Shown: piece by piece, positions 11,200 through 23,599 of the stretch | How the letters are laid out: every line of letters starts with the position of its first letter | Position numbering within the stretch: position 1 is the stretch's first letter | DNA from: Lithospermum erythrorhizon | Taxonomy: Eukaryota; Streptophyta; Magnoliopsida; Boraginales; Boraginaceae | Length of the DNA stretch: 64,000 nt | Direction of reading: 5' to 3' | Assembly: GCA_019722365.1 (NCBI GenBank) | Contig: JADFUC010000250.1 | Location: 186,001 to 250,000, forward strand | Made by a program: the position numbers and the translations under genes | Notes under the pieces: model-generated | What the model was told of the DNA's origin: nothing | What the model saw: the letters and a program-made list of their open reading frames with translations, nothing else | Databases searched by the model: none

Positions 11200-13990
11200 C
11201 ATATGTAATGGCAGGGCCGCATGGCTTAAAAGATCAAGGAGGAATGGTCTGAGCTAAACTTTAAAAATATTTATATATTGTGCGAATTGTACCAAATATT
11301 ACTAATATTTTTTAAATTATTTATTCCATTATCCTATTGAATAATCTAAGACAACTGTTCAACATTAGGATTGGTCAGGTGGTAGCGGGTCACATGGACC
11401 GATTTTAAAAAAAAAAAAAAAATCTAAGACACTACTCAATAAAAAACATGCCAAAAACATGTCAAACTTGAGCATATCTAGACACTCATATCTTATGAGA
11501 ATACTAGTCATGCCATACCTCATTCTTGAATTCATGTCGGAAGGAAAATCAACAAATGGACTACTCCCTAGCTAATTAGAGCTAAGGAAATCGAATTATA
11601 TATATATACAAACTCACAAATTGAGATAACAGACAAACAATTTCGGATAAAATCGTGAATTTAGATAACAAGAGGAACAACATTGGAAAGCTTGGGCAGA
11701 GATTAGGAGGAAGAAGAGGGAAGATGGTGAGTCGGGGTTGGGGTGAGCACGTGGGAGTGGGAATGCGATTATTTATTTATTTTTTATTTTTAATAAAACT
11801 TGTGTGGTACTAAATACCCTTTAATTGTCCACGTGACTTCATAGCGGCATATGAGGACTTGATGGAAAAATTAACGAAAGTAGTAGTTAGAACACTTTTA
11901 AACATAGATGATCGTAGTCGTTTAGAACATAAGTGATTATTCGCCATTAACTATATTTTTTGCAAATAACCATTGAAGTTTTCGAACCAAACCCGATCTT
12001 CAAATTTTTTTTTGTTAGTTTTGAACTGGCCCAACCAAGAACTTTCAAATCGTTATATTTGAACCAAGCAAACTCCCCGATGAAGTTTAGTATAATTCCA
12101 CTTATTTAGAGCTCTAGATAGAAGTTAGTTTTTGTTCTACTTTATATATACTCTTAGTTAGCAGGCCAGCTTCATGTTCATTCAAATTTGGGACTAACTT
12201 CTCCAAGAGAAAGCACAGAAATGCGTACACAGTTGAAATGAGTTATGGAGAGGTCGATGAAAGCGGTTTATGCAGGAAAAATGAAACATACCAATCAAAA
12301 TATTTCAATTTGGAATGTGTCATCTAAGCTTGTACAACTAATCTTGCAGGGAAACACAAGAATGGATCCTACAAAACAATGACTATTGTAAAATAGAAAC
12401 TTGATTAAGTTTTATCCACAAAACCCAAAGTATATTTACCGTATTACTCGAGGCAGGTGCATAGCACAGGTAGGGTTGTGGAATTGACCAAACCTACCCA
12501 TTATCATGGGGTTCGAGTTGAAACTTCGGTCACTTTCGAATCTTAGATTACGATTAGATTCAGATTGGCCGAACCTCAAAGTATATTCGGCTAGAATTCG
12601 GAGTGCTTTTTTTTAGGTAAATATTCGGTTCAATTAACTCATTTTTTGGAGCGATTCAAAAAAAGCTCGATTAAAATATAATTTTGACATCTAAAAAGTA
12701 ATAACGAAAAAAATAACCATTACTACATATTACAGTCCAAAGCCAAAATATGGAAATCTTGAAGTTATTACTGACTGCAGTAACGAAAATAAACTAGGTT
12801 GGAAGCTCGAGAATAAGGCTTTTAAATCATTCAAAAGTCAAACGGGGCCGTATTTATAAAACAACTATGTGGTGCCAGGAATGCGCTCGGATCAAGTCGT
12901 CGGACACGCCATGGTTGCAAAACACATAGAGTTGCCATGCCAAGAAACATGTCAGATCAATTGTATGTTTATAAGCGTACTAAAATATCATCATCGCCAT
13001 ACAAAAACCAACACAGACTTAGTCTAAGAAACATCACAGTTCACAGAGATAAAGTCCAAAAGGTAGCAGTCCGGGGAATAAGTAAAAGCGACGAGGAAAA
13101 AACATAAATAGGCCAAATGAGGAAACAATTGCATGAATAAATGTATTCATGTTTTTAAGCCACTGTTTTTCTTTGGTGAGCAGCCATTTACTTCTGCCAT
13201 ATATTTTTCGAGACATGTTTCTTTCAGTTTGGAGGTTCTGAGTAGATTTTCGATACTTTCAGCCTAGGCCCGACTCGGGTTCCTTTAGAAAGCGTGACCA
13301 TGGCTACAACTACGACAACAAACAAAACACGTATAAATGGCCCAGAAACCAAGTAACCATAAAATGCTTTACAAAACTTATTAAAGTGATTAAAAAACAT
13401 GAAATTAAAATGGGTAGTATTAGTTTGAGAGTTTTCATTTGATATTTTTTTTCAAATTCCAATTCAATAGGATCATCATTCTCCTAAAAAATAGTGAAAT
13501 TGATTAAAAAAAAGAAAAGGACAGAGTTAAAAATGAAAAAAAAAACAAAGGAGAAAAATAGATTATATTACCAATTTTGAAGTTTTTATTCCACCAGCTT
13601 CATGATCAATCGGCGTCCTGAGAAGAACCTCAATTGTGTCTCTTCTCATTGAGACTCTTTTCTTATCAATTTTCCTTCCACCCAGTATTTAAAAAGGTGA
13701 GATTCGGATGAAGCTTGATTTGTAATAGGAATAGATTAAATATGTCTTGGAAAGTATTTTTATATTTTTCACGATTCCGCTCCACCCAGTAGGACATGAA
13801 ATTGGCTACATTTGGAAAAGCAGGCTTCCTGCATGATATGATTCCAAATCGGTCTTTTCATTCCATGGCAATGCATTTCTGACATATATTTATAAATACT
13901 CCGCTTGTGGAAGAGGAAGGTTGTTTCAAGTATGTAGTATATATATGGTTACAGCCCTTTTCCTTTTCATCGCCCATAAATTTTTGCATA
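11200..13990. other. Spacer without recognised genes
   Basis: Mostly AT-rich. Items seen: a run of 16 or more A at about 11405 preceded by GGTAGCGGGTC, possibly a SINE or poly-A tail remnant; and at 12465-12680 a stretch with TAGGGTTGTGG, GGCCGAACC and TTCGGCTAG phrases like hAT subterminal DNA. No open frame has family similarity that I can see. Confidence 0.3.
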
Positions 13991-14164
13991 TTGCTCATAA
14001 AACATTGAGGAAACTATTGAAGCGATCGAATCTAGACTTCATGTCGATAGGATACATGGATGAATAATACGAAATCTAATCGTTCCTTTAACATATCTAG
14101 GATCGAGGATAGAGAGCCAAGCACAAACAACAAGTCACGTTCCTCCCGATACTTATAAGTACTT

Positions 14165-15075
14165 AGGCCATTCTTGACTGGAAATCAATGAGAGTGATTT
14201 CCTTTTATTGTGCCCGTTAAACGATTGTGTATCGATTCATTTACCGGGTTGGTTAAATGTGATTCACTGGAACTTAGTGTTCACGCTTAGTAATGGTATA
14301 TTACTAGTGTGGGTTCTACGCTGATAATTTAAGGGGTTATGAGCGTGCTAGATCTTACTCATTAATCGTTATAATAATGGTGGTCAATTATTATTATTAT
14401 GCAACTTACTATCTGAGTCTGAGAAGGTGGCGCCTGTCTGATGATATTCGAGAATATTTCATGAATGAAATTAACTTGAGACTTATTATCTTGAGAAATG
14501 TATTTCTCAGTATTTATATATTTGTCAAATACCATGTTGATGAACAACAATTGAGATTTAAACTTTACAAGTTTAATCAATTTAAGCCAATTAAATCGAT
14601 GAATAAGCTTGTTAAGTTATTCGAGGAAACATTACGTTAGTATTTTTAGTGAAAGCTTGTTAAGTTAATTAAAAATAGAACAACTCACTAGTAACTCATT
14701 ATTTAATTAAAGTTCATAACGGTCTAATTAAGTTAACGAGTTAAACTAATTTCTTAACCCAGTTGTACTTGAGTGGAATTTTAAGGACTTAGGCATTATT
14801 TAAGAGGGGATTAGGTTTTCATGACATAAGAATCACAAAAACCTCGCCCCTCAAAGGTTAACCGCCTGCCTCTCTTGAGAATTGGAAGAGTTTCTCTTCC
14901 AATTCACATTTCATCTTCAAACTCTAGCAAGTTCAAGTTCTCGGTTCGTTTCCACTGCTTGGTGTATGCAATCCCAGAGAATGGCGCCATCGGTGTTGAA
15001 CAAGCATTGGAGATGATCTTGAGGGGCTTTCACGCGAGGCACTACGTGGGGAATTGGGTTCAATTCGCTTCCGTT
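14165..15075 (+). repeat. Dispersed repeat family R, copy 2
   Basis: It is co-linear with the complement of 47690-48565 over its full length. Shared landmarks: TTCCTTTTATT then GTGTATCGATTC (14200-14240), GAACTTAGTGTTCAC, GGTATATTACTAG, GGGGTTATGAGCG (14335), TTAACGAGTTAA (14730), GCAAGTTCAAGTT (14925), TTGGTGTATGCAAT (14960) and CATTGGAGATGATCTTGAG (15003). Short open frames here are side effects of the repeat. Three copies in two orientations and lack of coding capacity suggest an LTR or a non-autonomous element. It lies just downstream of the hAT transposase remnant and may have replaced its 3' end. Confidence 0.6.
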
Positions 15076-15439
15076 ACTGCAATGCATAGAGGTCTCGTAT
15101 TCATACATTTGTATTTTATGTTGGAATTAATTTACATTATTTTGAGAATCCGGGATGTATGAATTGAATTGTTAAATCGCGTTAAATTCATACTAGAGTC
15201 TAACAATTCTAACTACCATATTACGCATGGCAACATCTTCGTTGTCTAAGCGAATATTGATCAATAGCAAGGTATTCAAATCCAACAAAAGCAGATTGAC
15301 GTGGGATAATTACGCCACTAATCCAAAATTGAGCATCTAGGAAAACCTCGAGAATTGTAGCTTAATCGCAGCATTCCATTTGTAAACTAGTAGGAAGAAT
15401 CTTTGAAATGATTAAATCATCTTGACATATTTTGTGAAA

Positions 15440-16412
15440 CATTGCTTGTACTTCTCAGCAGTGTTAAGCATTACAAAATGAAGTTCCATCTAGTATTGTT
15501 ATCCAATATTTAGCTTTATTTAGAAAACTATAAATTCAACTATGCTCAAATTTGAAAGCTGGGCTTGACCTATTTTCAAAAACCAAATAAGTATTTCACA
15601 CATTCCCTAACAATTTCATAAACATGTTCAATCTCTTTCAATCCATCCCTAACTAACAAGTTAATAATGTGTGAACAACATCTCACATGAAATAGTTTAC
15701 CATTCAATACAAGATTAGAAATTGAATTGTAGTCTTTTCTCAAAATGTCAATACAAACATCATTAGCACTAGCATTGTCAACTGTAATAGAAGCCACTTT
15801 GTCACTAATCCCATAAAACTTAGCAACTCTATGAACTTCCTTAGCTAAACAAAAGCATACGTTATGTGGAGGGCCGCGTTGACAAAAAATAACACTCTTG
15901 TAAGTCCCAATTCTATCGATGTAATGACAAGTTATCGCTAATATAGCCTATTTTTGAACCCCGGACCACTAACGATCGGTGGTTAACCTATACAGCAACC
16001 TTATATGAGACTCTTAATTCCTTCCATTTCCATGCTCAAGCAATGGCGTTCTTTCACAACCACGTATCACTTATTTTTCTTGTAATATGGACTATATGCT
16101 CACAAAATTCATTAAATACCTTATGCCGACTACTCGTAAATGGATACTCGTGAGCTAAAATTATATATGTAAAACCGGGGAGCTTAACTCTTTCAAAACT
16201 AAAAAATGAGAATTTTTATAGCGAACTTTCACATGAGAGTCATGCAAATGCGATTGAATTGTCTGATGCTTTTCTTGTTTGAAGTATTTACCTTGAGTTT
16301 GGGAAAAGATTTTATGTCCGGCTGTCTGAAGTCGGTCTCAAATGTCTCGTTAAATATGAGTTGTTGTACCGCCCTTTGATCGAGAAAGTACGCTTCTTAC
16401 AATGCGTACACT
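15440..16412 (-). pseudogene. hAT-superfamily transposase remnant (RICESLEEPER/DAYSLEEPER type)
   Basis: hAT transposases cut and paste DNA through an RNase-H-like core. On - the domain order is preserved although frames are broken. A BED zinc finger lies at about 16410-16320 (CTHCKKR then NNSYLTRHL). Next comes ILAHEYPFTSSRHKVFNEFC near 16160-16090. Core blocks follow: YLAITCHYIDRIGTYKSVIF near 15955-15885 and TVDNASANDVCIDILRKDY near 15787-15730, with the catalytic-core Asp in VDNASAND. HVRCCSHIINLLVRDGL lies near 15695-15640, and a TRWNFIL/MLNTAEKYK piece near 15500-15440 in another frame. The C-terminal dimerisation region is not found; repeat R begins just beyond. Frameshifts and stops exclude an active protein. 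The family call is strong. Confidence 0.85.
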
Positions 16413-16799
16413 TATTTTTTCCCAGCCTAGAAAACAATGGGATCCGTATGATTCGTACATCTTGCTTCAGTGCCGCGGCGCTTAAGCGATGTTTTTGGAA
16501 TTTCCTCGTTAACCTCAGCAAAAGCTGACTTCTTTTCGGGATCTCCATCGGTTGTTGAAATTCGCCGTTAACACCAGCGAATCGTATAAATTTCTGACCG
16601 TCCCATTTACAGTCATTAAAGTAGGACTCAGATTGGATCCCGTTCCTCGTAAATCGTTGAGGATAGGGGTATACAGAATTCGGAGGGGTGTGGGAATCGA
16701 CAAAGGAATAACCCATATTAGTTACAAAGCGACACCTGGCTGATTCAAAACAAACACCTGTATTTAAAACAAACGTACAAAAGCATTTTAAAATAACTT

Positions 16800-17350
16800 A
16801 ATTAATTGAAACCCTAAATCAAAATCCTCATTCAATTACTTAATTAATTGAAACCCTAAATCAAAATCCTAATTCAATTACTTAATTAATTGAAACCCTA
16901 AATCAAAATCCTAATTGATTCTTGAATTAATTAAAACTCTAATCCAAGCCAATTTAATTACTTAGTGGTGAAACCCCAATCAAAACCTAATTGATTACTT
17001 ATTGAAACCCTAAATTAAAATCTAATTTAATTGCCAAATTAATTGAAACCCTAAATCAAAACCCTAATTTAATTACTTAATTAATTGAAACCACTAAGCT
17101 CAGAACCTAATCGGTATTTTTATTATTTGAAACCCTAAATCAATTATTCAGTTATAAAATCAATTAATTGAATCCCTAATTAACTAATTAATTAATTAAT
17201 TAATTAAAGTCTTAATTAAAAGCCATAAATTAATTCAAAACCATAAATCAATTAAAAGTCAAACCCCTAAATTGATTAATTCAAAACCCTAAACTAATCA
17301 ATTAATACATTAATGAATCCATTAAAACTTAAACCCCTAAATCGAACCTA
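16800..17350. repeat. Degenerate tandem array, ~42 bp unit with telomere-like CCCTAAA
   Basis: GAAACCCTAAATC recurs at about 16808, 16850 and 16892 (spacing 42), then in looser form near 17003, 17043 and 17129. The repeats are separated by TTAATTAATTGAAA and CAAAATCCTAATT phrases. CCCTAAA is the plant telomere heptamer, but here it appears once per long unit and never head to tail, so this is not a telomere tract. The array lies directly 5' of the hAT remnant and may be part of that element's leader. Confidence 0.75.
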
Positions 17351-17610
17351 TTAACAAATCACAACCTGAAAACCGTCATCTGAGCAAAATCGAAGTGAAA
17401 CATAAAAGTCAAAGTCAAAACTTTCAATCTTAGGTTTAAATCGAACCATAAACTACTTAAACAACTAAATCGAACTTTATTAACAAATCCTGACACAAAA
17501 CCATCACATCTGAGCAAAAATCGAAGTGAAAGCTTGTCGCAAAGTCAAAGTCAAAGTCAAAACTTTGATCTTAGGTTTAAATTGAACCATAAAGCTATAA
17601 ATGACTAAAT
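17345..17610. repeat. Tandem duplication, ~132 bp unit
   Basis: Two neighbouring copies share in order TATTAACAAATC, CATCTGAGCAAAA, TCGAAGTGAAA, AAGTCAAAGTCAAAACTTT, CTTAGGTTTAAAT and GAACCATAAA (first from about 17347, second from about 17479). A partial third begins near 17610. Non-coding; probably part of the same element as the preceding array. Confidence 0.7.
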
Positions 17611-17729
17611 CGAACCTAGTGACAACAAAAAACCAAACATACGAAACCAAAATCGACGGTTTAGCAAAAGTCGACCCAAAGTCAACTGAATCTAAAGTAA
17701 AAATCGTGCAAACTATATAAATCACCTTG

Positions 17730-19500
17730 AACATGTTCTATGAGGCTACATAGGCGTGGATTGAAGGTTGGTGGGGAAATAGATCTAAGGTTAATGAGGA
17801 AGAACTTAGAGAGAGAATGAGAGATAAAACGGCACATAGAGAAGAGAGAATGAGACATGGATTAGGGTATTATATTCTCATTAGGGAGGAATGGACCAAA
17901 TGAAGCGAGACATTTGTTATTGTTGGACCAAATGGAGGAGGGAATGGATCGAGGAAGGGGTTGACATATAAATTATTTGAGCCGTAGAGGCTTTTTTGAA
18001 CCGTTGGCTCGATTCGGCGGCGAATCTCGACCACTACGGCTCGGCTCTACGTTTGAAATCCCGAACCGGGAACTTTCGAACCGAACTATTTCGGCCAGAA
18101 TACCACAGAATAAATGTCGATCTTTTAAGGGTACCATTTCAGCATTTCTAGGCTAGGTAATGTAGCCGACCATTTAATGCGAAGAAGAGCAGAAACTACC
18201 CGATCTAATATTTCAAGTTAGAATGTCATACGAACTTCGTGTGACTAATAATCACGAGGGAAACCAAAAATATCAAATTTTTCGGTCAATTGTGTGCTCT
18301 GAACAAGCGTAATCAGTGTTTGTCCTGTGATTTATTTATAGTCATTGCAAAACATAATTTAAGTGGTATTTGCCGTCTAACAAAAGAGATTGAATATTTA
18401 TTATTGGATGGGTTAGGTTCTAGGAAATTCTAGATATCGGAACATGATTACCTTAGCGGCCGATATAGCAGTAGTAGCCTCTGAGATTAGGGGTTAGAAA
18501 CAACTTTTCAATCACTTTTTGATTAGCAATCTTGCGTCAAAGGCTATACATAGTTAGTCGATTACGATCTATAAACAAGCGAATCGAATCAAACACTTGT
18601 TCCGCTTGATACTTGATCATACACAGGCGGGTGCATGCTTAAATTAAAACCAACCTTTAAAACCACATATTTCCTCCAAATATGCTTGGGGGATTCCATT
18701 TTCTTCACAGAAAAATAAAAATAAAATAAAACCCAACTAATATATAAGTGATAGTCAATTTCTCAGTCTTGATAGAGAGGACCAAAAGATTCATATATAA
18801 CCTAATCTAATTTAAGCCCAATTTAATCCACCCCAATAGAGGAGAAAACAATGAAATACTCATAATAAAAGATTGTCAAAACTTTGAGCTTTTTGTTAAA
18901 TCTCTTGACTTTGTGTAGATATTTTTGTTTGTATTGTATAATCTTTGATAAAAGCTATCGATGAAAATTACATTTCAAACTCTTTCCGTTGATATATTTT
19001 TTATAAGATGATATATAACGCGAGCAAATATATTTAAGATCGAAAGTTCGAGATGAGCGAAAATTTAAAAGTGGACGATCTTAATGAGATGGAAATATAG
19101 AATGAAGCGACTTGCATTAGCCGAAATACACAAACTCCGCAACCGCCGGCGGAGAATCAAATATGACGGAGGAGAATAGGATATCAATTGTTGCCAAATA
19201 GTACAAACTCAATAGAACATAAGTGAAAAAAAAAAATATGATTTCATTAGGCTTTGTATACATTCCAGATTATGAAGTGTAACATTTACTAGCAAACTGT
19301 ACAAGTAATCTGCTTCCTAACTTACATATACGAAACTTAACAGAGACTACATGTACTACTATTGTTATGTGTATTAAACATCTCATTACTTGGGTATTTT
19401 ACCCCTTCTACTGACATATATAGCTCAAGCTTCATTTCATTGTTCGTTTTTCGAATGCTCTAGTAGTATGGTAAAAATATAAATAGCCACTTTGTCAAGA
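17730..19500. other. Spacer between hAT-related repeats and the BASS gene
   Basis: Positions 17980-18110 are GC-richer with GAACCG, GGCTCG and TTCGGCC phrases like hAT subterminal repeats, possibly the outer 5' edge of the remnant at 15440-16412. The rest is AT-rich and non-coding. The part just below 19507 is the likely 3' UTR and polyadenylation region of the BASS gene. Confidence 0.3.
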
Positions 19501-19506
19501 GCAGTT

Positions 19507-22175
19507 TCATGAAGCCTCGACAGTAGAACCAGACTGCGAAGTTAGAAGCAACGAAAGATCTCTGATCCGGCCCCCATTTCCCCAGAATGAGGCTAGACAA
19601 AGTCCCATGATTGCCATGGAGACTACTGAGCATGCAGGAGGGACAGCTTGAGTACTACCCAAGAACTGAGTTGCAAGAAGACCAGCAAGTGTCGAGCTTT
19701 GCATTCCCGTGCACAATGATATTGTCCTGCAGACTTCCTCTTCTAACCTGCAAACATAAATTATCTTAAAATGGTTATTCAATTGTCAGGGTCATAGTGT
19801 TAATACTTTCTTCTTGGTATGTGAAAATGTCATACAAGGAAGTGAATACGCTTATTTGCTTCAAGTTTTAACAGTAACAATTTGTCATGGCCATTAGAAA
19901 TGAGAAGAATGAGGTCTCATTTGACGCAATAGTCTCCAGCCACTAATATCCACTGGAAATATCATCTCCTTGCATTACCACAACCATTGCATTTTCTAAT
20001 ACAGAAGTAGAGATGATGCAGAAATTTTACCTTAATTGTGGGATTTTGCATATCCAGTAACCGATGGTAAATGAAACTGCATGAAATGACAATATGGGAG
20101 CAATCAATCTCAGACCCTCTGTAGAAAGAATTTGGTCCCTGTTGATAGCAAGAGGGCTTCCTATACACATTGAGGTACAAATCATTCCAACAAATGGCAT
20201 TAAGGGTTGAATCAGAGATACAACAGGTTTTGCATAAGTGTTCATCACTAGACCAAGACTTATTGGTGCAAGAACAACCTGAAGATGTAGTACAAAGTCA
20301 GATGTGTAAAAAATAAGCTTGAAAATTATATTCAACTTATGAATATAACAAAAGACCCAACAAATGGCTTTCAATTAATCGAAAAAATACATATGAATGA
20401 ATTTTCACTGAAATATTAGTGTAGAAGCACATAATTTTCTATCTATGTGGATTTTGTACCTGTAAAATAGACTTTGCCATAGCAAGTGCATCAACTGGAA
20501 CAACAGAGCCGATCAGAAGGCTCGTCAGAAGAGGAGTGACAGCAACTGAGGCAATAGTACTAGAACTACTCAAGAGGATGCTCAGGGCTACATCACTTTT
20601 GCTTAAGAAACTAGCATAGCTTGATAACTGAGCTCCCGCAACACAAGCCGTGAGAACAAAACCAGTATAGAACATAGATGATATCCCAAAAGCCTGCCCT
20701 ATTAAAACACCAAGTGCTGGCTTTATGACATACTGGCCAATGAGACCAATAGATAATGGTACAGGTCTGCAACAGTAAAAAGTTAGACAATTCTTGATCA
20801 ACATTATGATACTCAATTTTATCCAAGCAAGGACATAATAAGAACAGACACTGGAAATTAGTGGCAACCTTTTGAATGCAAGGGTGAAATCTTCAATAGA
20901 TAGTTTGATCCCAATCGATAACATAATTCCTCCAAGAGCAGGAGCATAGAGTTCCTTTGACACCCTGCAGGTTCCTCTATAAGTTCGAAATTAACTATCA
21001 TTTTGGAAATCAGGGAGTATATACAGTAAGAGTTTCATTATATGAGCATATCTCGAGCATACGATTACAAGAATGAACTCTTAGTTTGACAAAACTAACT
21101 TTGTTTAGGAGTCTGTTAAACAAATTAGTACATTTGAACTCTGAATTCAGCATCAAACAAGATAACAAAGATACCAATAAGCCACTATTATAATATCAAC
21201 TTGATCAACTAAACGCTAAATTTCATTCAAAACCAACAAAGAATCACCTCAATATAAAAACAATGCTACCCTATCTCAATTTTACTAGGAAGTGTGACTA
21301 CACATTTTAAAAAACTCAACTTCAACCATAAATTGATCTTTTATTGCAAAAACTCCTTGACATATAAGTCTCTAGTACTCTAGTGTGAAGTATTTAATTT
21401 GAATTTTTTATTTATTCATAAAAACTCAAATTCAAATGAAGAAACTACAGAATCAAAATAGGTTAAACACCTAGTCAATTTAACTGGATACTGGATAGAG
21501 GGAATAACAACAACAAAAAACAATTAACTACTTCATTACCAAAACCGAACTTAGAATTTAACAAACACTAACCAACATATATACATTCAGTGGCAGAACT
21601 TCAGGGAGGGTTAGTGAGACAGTCGTCAGCCTAATTTTTTGAAAAATAAACGACTACTAAAAATTATTGGTGCGCCCCCTACTTATACATTTCTCGCAAA
21701 AAATTATTTGGTTCGTCCCCGTATTTTTTAATATTTTCTTATTTCTTTATATACATTGATTCGTCACCATATATAAAAATACTGATTTGGCCACTGACCA
21801 AGAAAAAGTAGAAGGTTGTGAGAGAGCAGCAACAGCAGTGAGAGCAACAACAAATGGAAGCAATGCTGACAACAACTGCGAAGACTCATCTTTTTCCTCT
21901 ACTTCACCCAAATTTGGGTCCAAACCAAAAGACAACAAAGAAGAGCTTCCTTGTCTTCTTTGCCACCCAACTTTCCCAATCAATGGAGATGAAGTTGAAC
22001 ACGCAAAAACTGATAAAGATAAGCCAAACCCATTTCTCCTTTTCCTAGAAAGACTCAATCTTTGCAATAATCTTGAGGTTTTATTGTCCAATATGGACAA
22101 ACATTTTGGGACAAAAATTGAGTTTGGGAGTGGAAATGAAATCAATGGGGTTGAGAGTGATGGAAGAGACGCCAT
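19507..22175 (-). CDS. Chloroplast BASS-family sodium/metabolite cotransporter, BASS5/BASS6-like (5 exons, 422 aa)
   Basis: Predicted envelope carrier of organic anions, driven by sodium in characterised members. Exons on -: 22175-21799, 20964-20869, 20766-20460, 20278-20031, 19747-19507. All introns are GT-AG and all junctions keep frame (1269 nt). Residues 1 to about 75 are Ser/Arg-rich and acid-poor, a plastid transit peptide. Hydrophobic segments begin at LLSALLPFVVALTAVAALS. Family blocks follow: YAPALGGIMLSIGIKLSIED, FVLTACVAGAQLSSYASFLS, LLIGSVVPVDALAMAKSILQ, GLVMNTYAKPVV, MICTSMCIGSPLAINR and ISLCTGMQSSTLAGLLATQF. Arabidopsis BASS5 (about 409 aa) carries glucosinolate-pathway 2-keto acids and BASS6 carries glycolate. 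The C-terminus (FWGNGGRIRD) recalls BASS5, but outside Brassicaceae a glycolate or general 2-oxoacid role is as likely. Nothing indicates decay; intron 2 has a weak donor (GTTGCC). Confidence 0.93.
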
Positions 22176-22290
22176 AGGGGAGGGGGAACTCGCCGGCGCC
22201 GGAGATATTTTTTCAGAACTCCGGCAGGGGAGTGATGGTGGAAGATGAGGAGATAAAATGGAAGCTTCTATTGATATTTGATATTTTCCA

Positions 22291-22300
22291 ATTATATTTT
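22291..22300 (-). promoter_or_regulatory. Possible TATA box of the BASS gene
   Basis: On - it reads AAAATATAAT about 115 nt upstream of the ATG. It is followed by a CT-rich leader (CTCCTCATCTTCCACC), typical of plant 5' UTRs. This rests on position and composition only. Confidence 0.35.
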
Positions 22301-22960
22301 CTTCTATGAATTATGATGATGACGTGAGAAATAATTTTCAATTAGGCCTCAATTATCAGGTTTTTTTTGGAATGTTTCATGCTTATTTTTTATTTTAAAT
22401 AATAAAATAATTATTTTCTAGCATTGTTATCTTAGAAATAGTTGCACATTTGAAAATATTTTCGTAGTTAAATAAACTCTCGACCTTGTACTTTAACACC
22501 TGTAACCCATTCCCCATACTTAGATTATCTCTACTGACTCCCTTGCGGATGCATTAGTCCCACCACAACTACTTGGCTTCAAAAATGGATTTCTTAGGAA
22601 TATTAAGTTTAGCTTATGTAGGCTGCTCTAATAACTTTTTAGAGCAGCTAGACTCCATTATTTGGTATGCAGAATATCTTTGTGTTCAACATTAATTGAG
22701 AGTTGTATATGTATCTGGCCAAACCAGCGATGTAATTATCTTAGAAGCGGGAAATGATAGTTGTGTTTTGTAGTTTATTTTTATCTGATTATGTTTGTCT
22801 TCAATTTAAAGCTATTAATGATACGGAGACCACAAAGAGTTCCTCTTACACTAATTAGGTTCATAATCTGAAGTCACTGTCATTTTGTCAATGAATGCTT
22901 TTCAATCATTAATCATCACAATAATTCTAAATAACATTTAAACAGTTTGGCAATGTTCCA
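22301..22960. other. Upstream spacer of the BASS gene
   Basis: AT-rich and non-coding, with no repeat or gene recognised. It probably contains the rest of the BASS promoter. Confidence 0.3.
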
Positions 22961-22965
22961 CGAAC

Positions 22966-23041
22966 AACACCATCTTCAATGATGATTGTAGTTTTTCTTC
23001 TTTAACACCATCTTCAATGATGATTGTAGTTTTTCTTTAGA
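22966..23041. repeat. Perfect 38-bp tandem duplication
   Basis: AACACCATCTTCAATGATGA starts at 22966 and again at 23004, each followed by TTGTAGTTTTTCTT. The two units are practically identical, so the duplication is recent. Confidence 0.85.
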
Positions 23042-23388
23042 TTAACAATCACAAGCGATTCAAAAGATGACGAGGGGTTGTGTGTTTCTCGGGGTGTTGG
23101 AAGGGTGGCGTGGTGATGCACATATAGGGGAGTGGTAGGGTAGGGGTGGGAGGATTGGTTAAAAGAAAAAATGATACTAGCATGTTAAAATATTTTAAAT
23201 GTGCCTTACTACATTTTTTAAATATATATATTGTGTTTGAGGAAGTTTTAGTGGGAAGCCAAGAAATAATTAATTTCAGCGTTTAAATGAAAAACATGTT
23301 CGAGGGCATCCCGAAAAGCGTAGTTTAAGGACCAGATTGAAAATTAATCAATTCGAGGGGACAAGCGCTACAATTATGAATAAATAAT

Positions 23389-23595
23389 AAATAAATGAGT
23401 ATAAATTTGTGGAAAAAAGGAAATTAGTATAAATAGGATATTTTTAACAAGTTAATTTAGAAATAAGAATATATTATTTGGAAATAAATGAGTACAAAGT
23501 TTTGGAAGAAGGAAATTAGTATAAATAGATATTTTGAGATTAATTTAAATAAAAATTATATATATTATTTGGAAATAAATAAGTAAATATATTTA
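23389..23595. repeat. Tandem repeat, ~91 bp unit, 2+ copies
   Basis: The phrase AAATAAATGAGTA recurs at about 23389 and 23482, and as AAATAAATAAGTA at 23573. Between them lie repeated GGAAATTAGTATAAATAG and ATATTATTTGG. Very AT-rich and non-coding. Confidence 0.7.
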
Positions 23596-23599
23596 ATGG

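Noticed and set aside
14875..15162. A 95-codon frame on +, possible small gene
   Set aside because: It lies inside repeat R, is not conserved in the other copies and has no family match.
16800..17350. An interstitial telomere tract
   Set aside because: CCCTAAA occurs once per ~42 nt and never head to tail.
12465..18110. A complete hAT element bounded by GC-rich ends at about 12470 and 18110
   Set aside because: The proposed ends do not form matching terminal inverted repeats and no 8-bp target duplication was found, so only the transposase remnant is annotated.
21787..22248. A 153-codon open frame on + opposite BASS exon 1
   Set aside because: It is the antisense of a Ser/Arg-rich transit peptide exon that belongs to a full five-exon gene with good junctions.
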